From contig JANSXG010000014.1 in NCBI GenBank assembly GCA_024743075.1, positions 1-36,188 of the forward strand: DNA of 36,188 bases. The letters are read 5' to 3'. Below the pieces are notes generated by a model that ran no database searches, was not told the DNA's origin, and was given only the letters and a program-made list of their open reading frames with translations. Source of the stretch: a bacterium (lineage in GTDB: Bacteria > Planctomycetota > Phycisphaerae > Phycisphaerales > UBA1924). Made by a program: the position numbers and the translations under genes. Shown here in pieces: positions 15,638 through 23,251 of the stretch (positions are counted from its first letter, which is position 1; each line of letters starts with the position of its first letter).

Positions 15638-17964
15638 AGCACGCGGCGGAGCACGGGCTCGGTGCTCCACGCGTCGACAGCGACGGTTCGTATCCGCGCG
15701 GTCGCGTGTTCGAAGGCGTCGCCTTTGTCGAGCGCGCGTTCGAGCATGCTTTCGAGTTCGTCGTATGATCCGAAGGATGCGTGGTCGATGATCGCGTCGC
15801 AGACGCCGACCACCTGTTCGTCGGCGATCGGACGGGACGACCTGAAGTGGTCCACGAATTCCGGTTTGAGGCGGATGCCGGTTTCGCAGCGGAGCCCTTC
15901 GTTGCGCCCGAAACGATCCCAGCGGCCGAGGTGCTCCCTGACGACGGCGTGCGAGGCGCTGTCGAAGATCGGCGATCCGTCGTCGAGCGTTCGGTCGGGC
16001 GTGCTCCCGGCAAGTCGCGTCAGAAGGCGCCAGCGCATTTCCGCCAGATCCGCGAGTCGCCGGTAGCAGAGCACACGACCGCCGGACAGCACGCACTCGA
16101 CGGTGCGTTGATGGACGAGCGAGTGGGCGCTTGCGCCGAGGTGTACGCCCGCGCAGCGGTAGGCGGCCCGGAGTTCTTCGCCGTGGTTGAGTTCGCCGCG
16201 GGCGTGGTGTCCGAGCGTGGGGTGACGGTCCCAGCCCGTGCCGTAAAGGGCGAGCGACCATCCGCGCTTCTCGCAGATCTCGGCGGCCCAATCAACGACA
16301 CGGTGTCGCAGCAGGCGGTCGGCAAGGGGCATGACGATCAGGCGAACGACCTCGTCAAGCGATCGGCCATCGTCTGTGCGCGCATCGACGGCCTCGAGTG
16401 CGACCCGGTTGAATTCCGCGGTGGTGAAAGCCGCGTCGTCGTTACTGATGCGGTCGTGCAGGATCTCGAAGGCCCGGTCGACGGCGAGGGCCGCCGGTGA
16501 ATTCGCGGGCATGTCGGAGCGGAGCCGATCCCGCATGGCCTCCGGCGTCTCGCTCTGGCGCGTGGCGAAGGCGACGTCGCATGCGAAGCGCACGCGGAGC
16601 GTATCGTCGACCGGGCCGCCGTGGAACTTGGTGGTGCTGACGGGGAGCACGGCGTCGATGACCCGATCGGCGCGGTAGCTGAAGCGCTCGGTGAGTTCGT
16701 GGAACCGGTAGCCGACGATGAAGTCGTGCTCACCCTGTTTCGACGCGGCGTCTTCGAAGAGGTGGGGCATGGCGTCCTGCACCCAGCAGACGCTCACCGC
16801 TCGTTCGGGGAGTGCGGACGAGGTACGCCAGCGTGGGTGATTGATGGTAAGGACGAGGTCGGGGTTGGTCTCGGCCCAGGCACGGAGGTAGCCGAGGCGC
16901 GAGAGCACGCGATGGGGCTCCGGCTCGGTGAGGATCGTGGGCTGATGGCCCAAGGAGCGTAGCGCTTCGGCGAGGTCGGATGCGGAGTGGCGGACGAAGT
17001 TCGAGTGGCGGCTGACGGGGATGAGGACGCGCAGCTGCTCGCCGTTGCGGACGCGGGCGACGGCCCCGTCGAGCGTCTGCGTCTCACGCTCGATGCGTGC
17101 GGCCTCGTGGTCGATCGCTTCGCGCTGGCGCTCGTGGAGATCGCCGAGCACCTGCTGCACGCTCTCGGCGAGCGACTTTGGCGCGAGCCCATCGAGCATG
17201 ACGCTGCGGGGCAGGGAGCAGTCGATGGTGGATCCGAGGGCTTCGCCGAGCGATTCGATGGCGCCTTCGCCGACGAACAGCGAGAGGCGTTCGCTGACCG
17301 GGTCGCCTTCGAGGTTTCCGTCGAGGCGGAGCATCGAAAGGGCGTGGGTGGCTCGCTGTTCGTCCGGTTCGACGATGAAAACCCGGGGCGTGTAGCCGTT
17401 GGTCAGTGGTCGCGTCGCGCGCAGCGCGCCGTGGAGCAGGTGGGGGGTGGAGAGCCCGGCGATGAGCAGCGGGGGCAGGTGATCGGACGGGACGCGATCG
17501 GTTGCGAGGTGGCTCCGCTTCAGGACTGCGGCGGCGTGGGCCCTTGCATCGCAGCCGGCGATGACGACGCCGTCGCGCCAGGCGCAGGCACCGGTGTCCG
17601 TCATCCAGACCGGCGGGGTGTCGGCGCGTGTCCGGTTGAGTCCGAGCAGTGCGAGGTTGTGCTCCGCGGTTTCGCGCAGCGTCTGAACCGGGACGGCGGT
17701 CCTGGGTCGCGAAGCGAGCCCGCTCCGCAGGTCGGCGGTGTTGAGGCCCGGCGTGCCGGAGGCGTCGACCGCGTCAAGCTCTTCGATGGCGAGGTCCGCG
17801 AAGCCGAGGGAGCCGAGGTTCGCCGCGAGAAGGAAGCGGATCGGCGGGACTCCCGCGATCCGGGGCCCGGCTTCAGCGACCGCGCGGATGAACTCCCACG
17901 GGCGACGCGCCTGCCCGAGCGCGAGCAGGGCCCGGAGGTCGGTCTGGGCGGCGGCGGTGGTCAC
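15601..17964 (-). CDS. CgeB-like glycosyltransferase with Maf-like N-terminal region
   Basis: A 787-residue protein. Residues about 310-690 resemble the CgeB/DUF3880 group of GT-B glycosyltransferases: LRVLIPVSRHSNF opens the domain, VCWVQDAMPHLF is in the middle, and LNHGEELRAAYRCAGVHL with QRTVECVLSGGRVLCYR forms the donor-binding end. Residues about 163-245 (PPLLIAG, VFIVEPDEQRATHALSML, RLSLFVGEGA) look like the Rossmann segment found in front of Maf/MptE-like flagellin glycosylation proteins. It could glycosylate a protein or extend a glycan; that is inference. The start is GTG at 17964, overlapping the upstream sulfotransferase stop (GTGA). The frame stays open to 18156 but the extra residues are an arginine-rich shadow. 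It ends inside the giant glycosyltransferase gene, tail to tail. Confidence 0.75.
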   Translation of the reverse strand: MTTAAAQTDLRALLALGQARRPWEFIRAVAEAGPRIAGVPPIRFLLAANLGSLGFADLAIEELDAVDASGTPGLNTADLRSGLASRPRTAVPVQTLRETAEHNLALLGLNRTRADTPPVWMTDTGACAWRDGVVIAGCDARAHAAAVLKRSHLATDRVPSDHLPPLLIAGLSTPHLLHGALRATRPLTNGYTPRVFIVEPDEQRATHALSMLRLDGNLEGDPVSERLSLFVGEGAIESLGEALGSTIDCSLPRSVMLDGLAPKSLAESVQQVLGDLHERQREAIDHEAARIERETQTLDGAVARVRNGEQLRVLIPVSRHSNFVRHSASDLAEALRSLGHQPTILTEPEPHRVLSRLGYLRAWAETNPDLVLTINHPRWRTSSALPERAVSVCWVQDAMPHLFEDAASKQGEHDFIVGYRFHELTERFSYRADRVIDAVLPVSTTKFHGGPVDDTLRVRFACDVAFATRQSETPEAMRDRLRSDMPANSPAALAVDRAFEILHDRISNDDAAFTTAEFNRVALEAVDARTDDGRSLDEVVRLIVMPLADRLLRHRVVDWAAEICEKRGWSLALYGTGWDRHPTLGHHARGELNHGEELRAAYRCAGVHLGASAHSLVHQRTVECVLSGGRVLCYRRLADLAEMRWRLLTRLAGSTPDRTLDDGSPIFDSASHAVVREHLGRWDRFGRNEGLRCETGIRLKPEFVDHFRSSRPIADEQVVGVCDAIIDHASFGSYDELESMLERALDKGDAFEHATARIRTVAVDAWSTEPVLRRVLQDIASAAGASA

Positions 17965-18905
17965 GCCTGCACCTCGACGGCGTAGCCGAACTCGATCATG
18001 AGGCTCGAAGCCTGATCGACGATGCGGGCGGTCTGATCCGCGCTGAGCCAGTTGACCCAGTCGCCCGCGACGCCCTTGCGGAAGAAACTCGCGCGATCCT
18101 CCTCGCCCTCGTCGCGCCCGCCGGAGAGCGCGCGGAACGAGGCGCGTTCGACGCAACGGTCGGCGTCGGCGGCTTCGGCGCCGATGAAGTTCAGCAGCCG
18201 GGCGCTGTGGGCCCGTGGGTCGGCGAGCAGGTCTTCATACCGGAGCATCATGGCGTGGTCGAAGCGGTCCAACCCCTTCGAGGCAGCGGATGCGCAGTCG
18301 AGCCAGATATCGAGCGCGGCGTCGAGAATGTCGTTGTCGACGATCTGCTGTTTCAGGCAGTCGCGGTAGTGATCTGCCTGCGGGTGGCCCGAGTTCGTGC
18401 GGATGTTGGCCTGGTGGACGAAGCCGGAGACGATCACATCGCGCGGGTCGCGGACGAGGTGCACGAATCGGAGCTCGGGCTTGTAAGCGTGCAGGCGATC
18501 GATGACGGCGCCCGCGGTGCCCCGGAAGGGGGTGATCTTCTCGCCGTAAACGGGCTTGCCGGAGGCGCGGGTGGCGGTGTGTCCGATGGCGTCGACCATG
18601 TTGAAGAGCATGTCGTCGTAGAAGCGATCGGGGTCGATGCCGGCGGGCGGGTGGTAATAGGCCCGCATGGTGTGGACGAGCTGCTCGATGCTGAGGTGGA
18701 CGGCAGTGGGGTTGTGGGGGTCGAAATACCTTCCGAACGCTCGGGATTCGGCGCAATGGACCTGCGGGTGGGCGCTGAGCAGGCGCTGGACCCAGGTCGT
18801 GCCGGATTTGGGCGAGGCGAACACGGCGTAGCGCATCGCGCGTGGAGCGGGGTGCATCGCTTCGCCGATCTGACTGGTGGGCGCCGGGCTGTTCACGGTG
18901 GCCAT
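17961..18905 (-). CDS. PAPS-dependent sulfotransferase
   Basis: A 314-residue sulfotransferase of the Sulfotransfer_1/3 type. The 5'-phosphosulfate loop is S31-PKSGTTW38 at the end of the first strand. The 3'-phosphate-binding motif is V151-RDPRDVIVSG161, and the late R-K-G-x-x-G-D-W motif (FFRKGVAGDWVNW) is intact, so PAPS binding should be functional. It would transfer sulfate to a hydroxyl, most likely of a glycan given the surrounding glycosyltransferases. The start is ATG 18905 with a GAGGAG just before it; M17 and M24 are possible alternatives. It is translationally coupled to the downstream CgeB-like gene (GTGA overlap) and divergent from a second sulfotransferase across a 74-bp gap. 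Confidence 0.9.
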   Translation of the reverse strand: MATVNSPAPTSQIGEAMHPAPRAMRYAVFASPKSGTTWVQRLLSAHPQVHCAESRAFGRYFDPHNPTAVHLSIEQLVHTMRAYYHPPAGIDPDRFYDDMLFNMVDAIGHTATRASGKPVYGEKITPFRGTAGAVIDRLHAYKPELRFVHLVRDPRDVIVSGFVHQANIRTNSGHPQADHYRDCLKQQIVDNDILDAALDIWLDCASAASKGLDRFDHAMMLRYEDLLADPRAHSARLLNFIGAEAADADRCVERASFRALSGGRDEGEEDRASFFRKGVAGDWVNWLSADQTARIVDQASSLMIEFGYAVEVQA

Positions 18906-18979
18906 CTCCTCGAACTCGGTCGCGGGCGTCTGCCCGCATGGTGTGCATCGGCGATTTGTGCCGATCCGGAACGGAATCC

Positions 18980-20242
18980 ATGAGCGAAAACGACGCCGAC
19001 CCCACGCTGTTCGTCACCACCGGGCTTGAGAAGTCAGGCAATACGTGGTCGGAAATGATGCTGTGGTCGATGCCGGGGATCGGTGGGTTCGCGACCTGTG
19101 CGAGTCGGGGTCTGCCGGCGACAGTGCAGTACTTGCGGCGCAGTCCGGAACTGCTCGCCCTGCTGAACGAGCGAGGGCGGAGTCTGAGCGAGTATCTGGC
19201 GGTCATTCTCGGCGCACCGGTGGCGAGCGGGCAAGGCGGATTGCTCCCTGAGACGGATCGGGAGCGCATCACCTCGTGCATGCAGCCGATCAGGGCCGCG
19301 ATGCTCACCATGAAAGACAACTTCTACGACGAGCCGAACCGTAGGGCGTTGTCGCTTGATGAACTGGCCGATCGTCTGATCCAGACGCAACCCGTCAGGG
19401 GGGAGGCCGGGGCCGTCGGGGCGCCGACCAAGCACGTTCCGCCGCATACGCTGCGGGAGTGGCTGCCGGGCTGGAAGATCGTGCAGTTCCTGCGCGACCC
19501 CCGCGATGTGTTGGTGTCGACTTTCTACCACGACCTGGGATATCTGGATCGTGTGATCGGGATGCTGGTCGACCGCTCGGACGAGTCCGAGCCGAAGCTG
19601 TTTACCGACTGGAAGCGTCGGTACTTCACGGACCGGCTGGAGCGGATGCTGGCGTTCCACGAGGATCGGTCGGCGGACCCGCTGAAGCTGGTCGTGCGCT
19701 ACGAGGACACGCTGGCCGATGCGTCGGCGGAACTGTGCCGGATCAGCCGTTTCCTCGGGGTCGAGCCCGATGAGCGGGCAGCGTCGGAGATCGCCGAGCG
19801 GTACGCGTTCAAGACGGTCACGGGCGGCACCAGCGAGCGTCGAAACAGCGCGATCCGCAAGGGCAAGGCGGGCGACTGGCAGCGGTACTTCGATCGGGAA
19901 CTCGTCGAGATCCTGGGCGAGCCGTTCCGAGAACTGATCGTGCACCTCGGCTACGAGCCCGATGACGGCTGGGTCGAACGCGTGCCGGAGAGGGCCGAGG
20001 CGCAGTGGGACTTCTCGCGGTTCCGGCGTGGAGCCTCGGTGGTGCAGGCGTTCATGAGCGTGTGGTACGCGTCGGACGACCTGCAGCGCCGCTACCCGAT
20101 CCCCACCGATTTCCGGCGCGAGGACAACTTTTTTGCGTGGCTGGAATCGAATGCGACTCCAGAAGTGCAACGCTGGCTGGACCTCACCGAACGCCTGAGC
20201 GAGTGGTGGGGGGTGGACATCATCGAGAATCAGTACCACTGA
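18980..20242 (+). CDS. PAPS-dependent sulfotransferase with C-terminal extension
   Basis: A 420-residue sulfotransferase. The 5'-phosphosulfate loop is G15-LEKSGNTW23, the 3'-phosphate motif is F170-LRDPRDVLVST181, and the R293-KGKAGDW300 motif is present. Residues 110-165 hold a longer insert than in its divergent neighbour. A segment of about 95 residues after the catalytic domain (325-420, rich in W, F and R, ending IIENQYH) has no recognised match. The ATG at 18980 is chosen because it places the first beta-strand (LFVTTGLEKSGNTW) at the usual distance from the N-terminus; the upstream open frame to 18842 overlaps the divergent gene. The last 23 bp overlap the convergent gene at 20220. 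Confidence 0.88.
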   Translation: MSENDADPTLFVTTGLEKSGNTWSEMMLWSMPGIGGFATCASRGLPATVQYLRRSPELLALLNERGRSLSEYLAVILGAPVASGQGGLLPETDRERITSCMQPIRAAMLTMKDNFYDEPNRRALSLDELADRLIQTQPVRGEAGAVGAPTKHVPPHTLREWLPGWKIVQFLRDPRDVLVSTFYHDLGYLDRVIGMLVDRSDESEPKLFTDWKRRYFTDRLERMLAFHEDRSADPLKLVVRYEDTLADASAELCRISRFLGVEPDERAASEIAERYAFKTVTGGTSERRNSAIRKGKAGDWQRYFDRELVEILGEPFRELIVHLGYEPDDGWVERVPERAEAQWDFSRFRRGASVVQAFMSVWYASDDLQRRYPIPTDFRREDNFFAWLESNATPEVQRWLDLTERLSEWWGVDIIENQYH

Positions 20243-21470
20243 GGGCGGCGGCGTCGCGGTACGGCTCGATAATCGGCAGGCGCTCCCCGAGCGATTGGCG
20301 GCATCGGCTCGCGAGCGCGGCTTCGTGGGCGTCGGACGAGACGATCAGCGCCGAGATGTCGTGCGGGCATCCGGTGATGGTGCGAACGGGAATCGAATCC
20401 ACGGCACCGATCTCGTCCGCGCGATCATCGAGGATGCAGGCGACCTCGATGATGTCGTCTGCGTTGGCGGGCAGCGCGACTTCGCGCGTGTGTCGGCCGG
20501 CGCCGACCAGCGCGACGCGGGTCAGGCCTCGTTCGCGGCATCGCTGAAATGCGCTCCTCACGGCTTCGATACGGGATCGCTGCCAACGCGCTGCGGAGTC
20601 GTCGGCGTGGCCGAAGATCGTGCACTCGCGAGCCGGACGGGGTGGGCCGGGACGGCAGCGGGATCGCGAACGGGCTCGGCGAACCGACTCGTCGGGCAGT
20701 TGTTCGCCGCCGCGGACGCCGTCGGAGACGTCCTGCTTATGACGACGCGACGCCTGCGTGTGCACGATGACCGGATCGATGTCAGCCGGGCGGTCAAAGA
20801 TCTTCGCGAATCGCTCGTCGAGCCACGCGGTGGTGAGGTCGTGTTCTCGCGCGGTGTCTTCCCACGCGAGATCGAGGTGGATCTGGTCCCAGATATCCGG
20901 CTCGGCTTCGCAGCGCACGTGCCATCGATCGATGAGGCGTGCGGCTTCGGGCGTGTCATCGAAGTAGACCGTCGCGCTGAATCCGCGCCAGCCGTCGAGC
21001 AGGTGCATCGCGAAGTCGGCTTTCAGCGTCAGCAACTCGGTCGGGAACCGTGCGAGTCGAGCGTCCGCATCGACCCAGAGCAGCGGACCGCGGAGTTTGG
21101 CTCGCATCGAGCGGAGGAACCCGGCTTTGAGGGCACAGTTGCGTTCCCAACTGCCTCGCGGCTCGAGACCTCGGGTGACGCATTCGAGCCCGACCGCATT
21201 GCAGGACGCGACGAGTTCCGCGGCCTCCTGCTCGTAGGCGGTGCCGGTGGTGTAGAAGCAGACGGCGGTGAGCGGCATCGGCCAGTCGCGCGTCAGGCGC
21301 GGGTGCCACCGGTCTGTTCGCGAGCCCGTCGGCGTGCCCAGCCAGACGCCGGGACTGTTGCGGCGCGCAATGTGTCCCACGGCCCGGGCGGAGTCGATCC
21401 GGCGTGTCGTTTGATCGGATTCGTCGTCGACGAGCGTAATCCAGTCTGATTCGGTGCGGGCTTCGGTCAC
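20220..21470 (-). CDS. GT-A-like glycosyltransferase with C-terminal Rossmann-like module
   Basis: A 416-residue protein starting at GTG, overlapping the FkbM stop by 4 bp. Residues about 65-245 look like a GT-A nucleotide-diphospho-sugar transferase: CFYTTGTAYEQEAAEL, the NCALKAGFLRSM helix, and a D-x-D motif D134-A-D136 in LLWVDADARL. Residues 262-285 form an arginine/proline-rich linker. Residues 300-405 are a small Rossmann-like module (ALVGAGRHTREVAL, ILDDRADE, ALIVSSDAHEAAL). This module matches both modules of the giant glycosyltransferase at 11255-15637. The shared module may sense a nucleotide-sugar or dock partners; no catalytic residues were identified. The protein end overlaps the second sulfotransferase gene by 23 bp on the opposite strand. 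Confidence 0.7.
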   Translation of the reverse strand: MTEARTESDWITLVDDESDQTTRRIDSARAVGHIARRNSPGVWLGTPTGSRTDRWHPRLTRDWPMPLTAVCFYTTGTAYEQEAAELVASCNAVGLECVTRGLEPRGSWERNCALKAGFLRSMRAKLRGPLLWVDADARLARFPTELLTLKADFAMHLLDGWRGFSATVYFDDTPEAARLIDRWHVRCEAEPDIWDQIHLDLAWEDTAREHDLTTAWLDERFAKIFDRPADIDPVIVHTQASRRHKQDVSDGVRGGEQLPDESVRRARSRSRCRPGPPRPARECTIFGHADDSAARWQRSRIEAVRSAFQRCRERGLTRVALVGAGRHTREVALPANADDIIEVACILDDRADEIGAVDSIPVRTITGCPHDISALIVSSDAHEAALASRCRQSLGERLPIIEPYRDAAALSGTDSR

Positions 21471-22180
21471 AGCAGCAGACGGGTCGCGAGGAGGTCTTTA
21501 TGGTCGGAGCGGACCGCGTATTCCCACTTGAGCAGCAGGTCGATCGCGCAATGGCGCTCGTCTTCGGGCAGGTTGTAGTGCTCCATGTGGATGACGGCCG
21601 GGCGCAGCGTCTCGAACGGCAGTTGGCGCAGCACCATCCAGTCGGCGCCCTCGGTATCGATCTGGAGCAGGTCGATGTGGTCGACAGCATGTGCGCGGAG
21701 CAAATCGGTGAGGGTCATGCTCCGGACCGGTACGCTGATTCGCTCGCGCTCAATGACCGCGATGTCCTCGGCAGATCCGCGTTTACCCCCGAGCACGCTT
21801 CGGTCGGTGAACATCGAGGATATGCCATTGGCCCAGTCAGGCAGTTCGCCGCGCTCGACGACCTCCGGGGGGATCCGGTGCAGGTCGACGGTGCCGGTGT
21901 GGTCGGCGACGGCGCAGTTCTCGAAGCGCATGCCACGGACGCCGGCGTAATTGGCCTTCAGGCGCTCGAAGTGGTCGGGGAGCGGTTCGACGAGCAGGCC
22001 GGACCATCCGAGCTCGGTGACGAGGGGGTGGATCGGGTCGAACGACACGCCGTCCATCGCGCCGATCTGCACAAAGAACACGCCCCGGCCCTCAGCGCGC
22101 CGGCGTGCGTCGAGCAGGCGTGCGACGTGGTCGAGGGTGAAGTAGCGGAGGGCGGACTGGCTGGTCGCGGTGGGGGTCAC
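21467..22180 (-). CDS. FkbM family SAM-dependent methyltransferase
   Basis: A 237-residue protein. SAM motif I is V37-QIGAMDG44, the acidic residue of the second strand is E65 (LLVEPLPDHFERLKANY), and the family-typical motif near the end is D170-LLQIDTEGADW181. Members O-methylate sugars or other hydroxyls in polyketide and surface-glycan pathways. The frame is open far upstream through the divergent gene, but that part is a shadow. The GTG at 22180 gives the family-typical N-terminus (SALRYFTLDHVARLL). No Shine-Dalgarno site precedes it. It is co-transcribed with the downstream GT-A-like gene (4-bp GTGA overlap) and divergent from the KdsC-like gene across 69 bp. Confidence 0.88.
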   Translation of the reverse strand: MTPTATSQSALRYFTLDHVARLLDARRRAEGRGVFFVQIGAMDGVSFDPIHPLVTELGWSGLLVEPLPDHFERLKANYAGVRGMRFENCAVADHTGTVDLHRIPPEVVERGELPDWANGISSMFTDRSVLGGKRGSAEDIAVIERERISVPVRSMTLTDLLRAHAVDHIDLLQIDTEGADWMVLRQLPFETLRPAVIHMEHYNLPEDERHCAIDLLLKWEYAVRSDHKDLLATRLLL

Positions 22181-22249
22181 TGGTTGGTTATCGACCGGGT
22201 GGGGGGGCGTCCTGCAGCAGCGTGCGGAACGGTGGTTTAGTCTGGGTGC

Positions 22250-23200
22250 ATGAGTGAATCGCTGCCGCACCCGTTGGGCTTTATCGATGCATCCGGCGAC
22301 AGTCGCGATCTGGCTCGGAGCACGCTCGCGGGCGTCCCGCTGGGGCTCTGGGCGGTCCGGAACCTGTGCCTGGCGATGCCGCGATCGTCCGTGGTCGCGG
22401 CGTGCGACCGGCCGGCGATGGCGAGACTGTTCGAGCGGGTCGGCGTACGCGTGATCGAGGCGACCAAGATGCATGAGGCGCTCGCCGAGACGCGCCCGGA
22501 CATCTTCGCTCGGCTGGAACGCCCGTTCTGCCTGCCAGAGTCGGCGAACCGGGCCCTCGTGTCGTCGAACCCGGAACTCATCAATGAGCAGAACACACCG
22601 ATCGAGCGCCTGCGGATCACGGGCGAAGCCGATCGCGAGTTGGCGGAGGCGGTGGCGCGAGGGCTGGGGCCGAGCCACCCGATCGTCTGCGGCGTGCAGG
22701 GGTTCCGGCTGCCGCTGGTCGGGGTGAAGGCGGTGGTCTGCGATGTGGACGGCACGCTGACCACCGGCGAGATCATGTGCTTTGGCGGACCCGATGAGCC
22801 GGCGCGACCGTTCAACACCCACGACGGCATGGGGTTTGGCCTGCTGCACAAGGCGGGTATCAAGCTGGCGTGGCTGACGGCGACGAGCCGGGGCGGATCG
22901 ACCCAGAGCCGCGCGGACATGCTCCCGATCGATGTGGTGGACATCGGCAAGGGCGACAAGGGCGCGCGGTTCGTGGGAGTGTGTGAGCGACTGGGCGTGT
23001 CGCCGGATCGGGTGGTGTACATCGGCGACGATGTGAACGACCTGCCCGCGATGAAGCTGGCGGGTGTTTCGGCCTGCCCGTCGGACGCTCACGACAGCGT
23101 GCGGAGTAGCGTGGATCTGGTGCTGAGCCGTCGCGGGGGGTTCGGCGCGCTTCGCGAATTGGCGGACCTGATCCTGGACGGGCTGAAGACCCCCGACTGA
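22250..23200 (+). CDS. KdsC-like HAD phosphatase fused to a decayed CMP-sugar cytidylyltransferase-like domain
   Basis: A 316-residue protein. Residues 155-312 are a complete KdsC/KDO-8-phosphate phosphatase-like HAD domain: D165-V-D167-G-T-L, R186-P-F-N-T-H-D-G-M-G, T210, K237 and G259-DDVNDLP266, ending RRGGFGALRELADLIL. Residues 10-145 follow the order of a NeuA/KdsB-type cytidylyltransferase (LAGVPLGLWAVRNLCLA, then VVAACDRPAMARLFERVGVRV, ending LRITGEADRELAEAV). However, the CTP-binding R-x-G-S-K motif is absent and the domain is much shorter than the roughly 220 residues of active enzymes. Expected activity is dephosphorylation of a sugar phosphate. The HldE-like enzyme follows 51 bp downstream. 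The phosphatase call is firm; the decayed-transferase reading is inference. Confidence 0.82.
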   Translation: MSESLPHPLGFIDASGDSRDLARSTLAGVPLGLWAVRNLCLAMPRSSVVAACDRPAMARLFERVGVRVIEATKMHEALAETRPDIFARLERPFCLPESANRALVSSNPELINEQNTPIERLRITGEADRELAEAVARGLGPSHPIVCGVQGFRLPLVGVKAVVCDVDGTLTTGEIMCFGGPDEPARPFNTHDGMGFGLLHKAGIKLAWLTATSRGGSTQSRADMLPIDVVDIGKGDKGARFVGVCERLGVSPDRVVYIGDDVNDLPAMKLAGVSACPSDAHDSVRSSVDLVLSRRGGFGALRELADLILDGLKTPD

Positions 23201-23251
23201 ATCCGGCGGTTTTCCGCAGTTCGCGAACCGGAATGACCGATAAGACCGCTG

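Noticed and set aside
20630-20700. Possible frameshift in the GT-A-like gene at the arginine/proline-rich stretch
   Set aside because: The same frame resumes a well-conserved module immediately afterwards, and no other frame continues either domain; it is more simply a linker.
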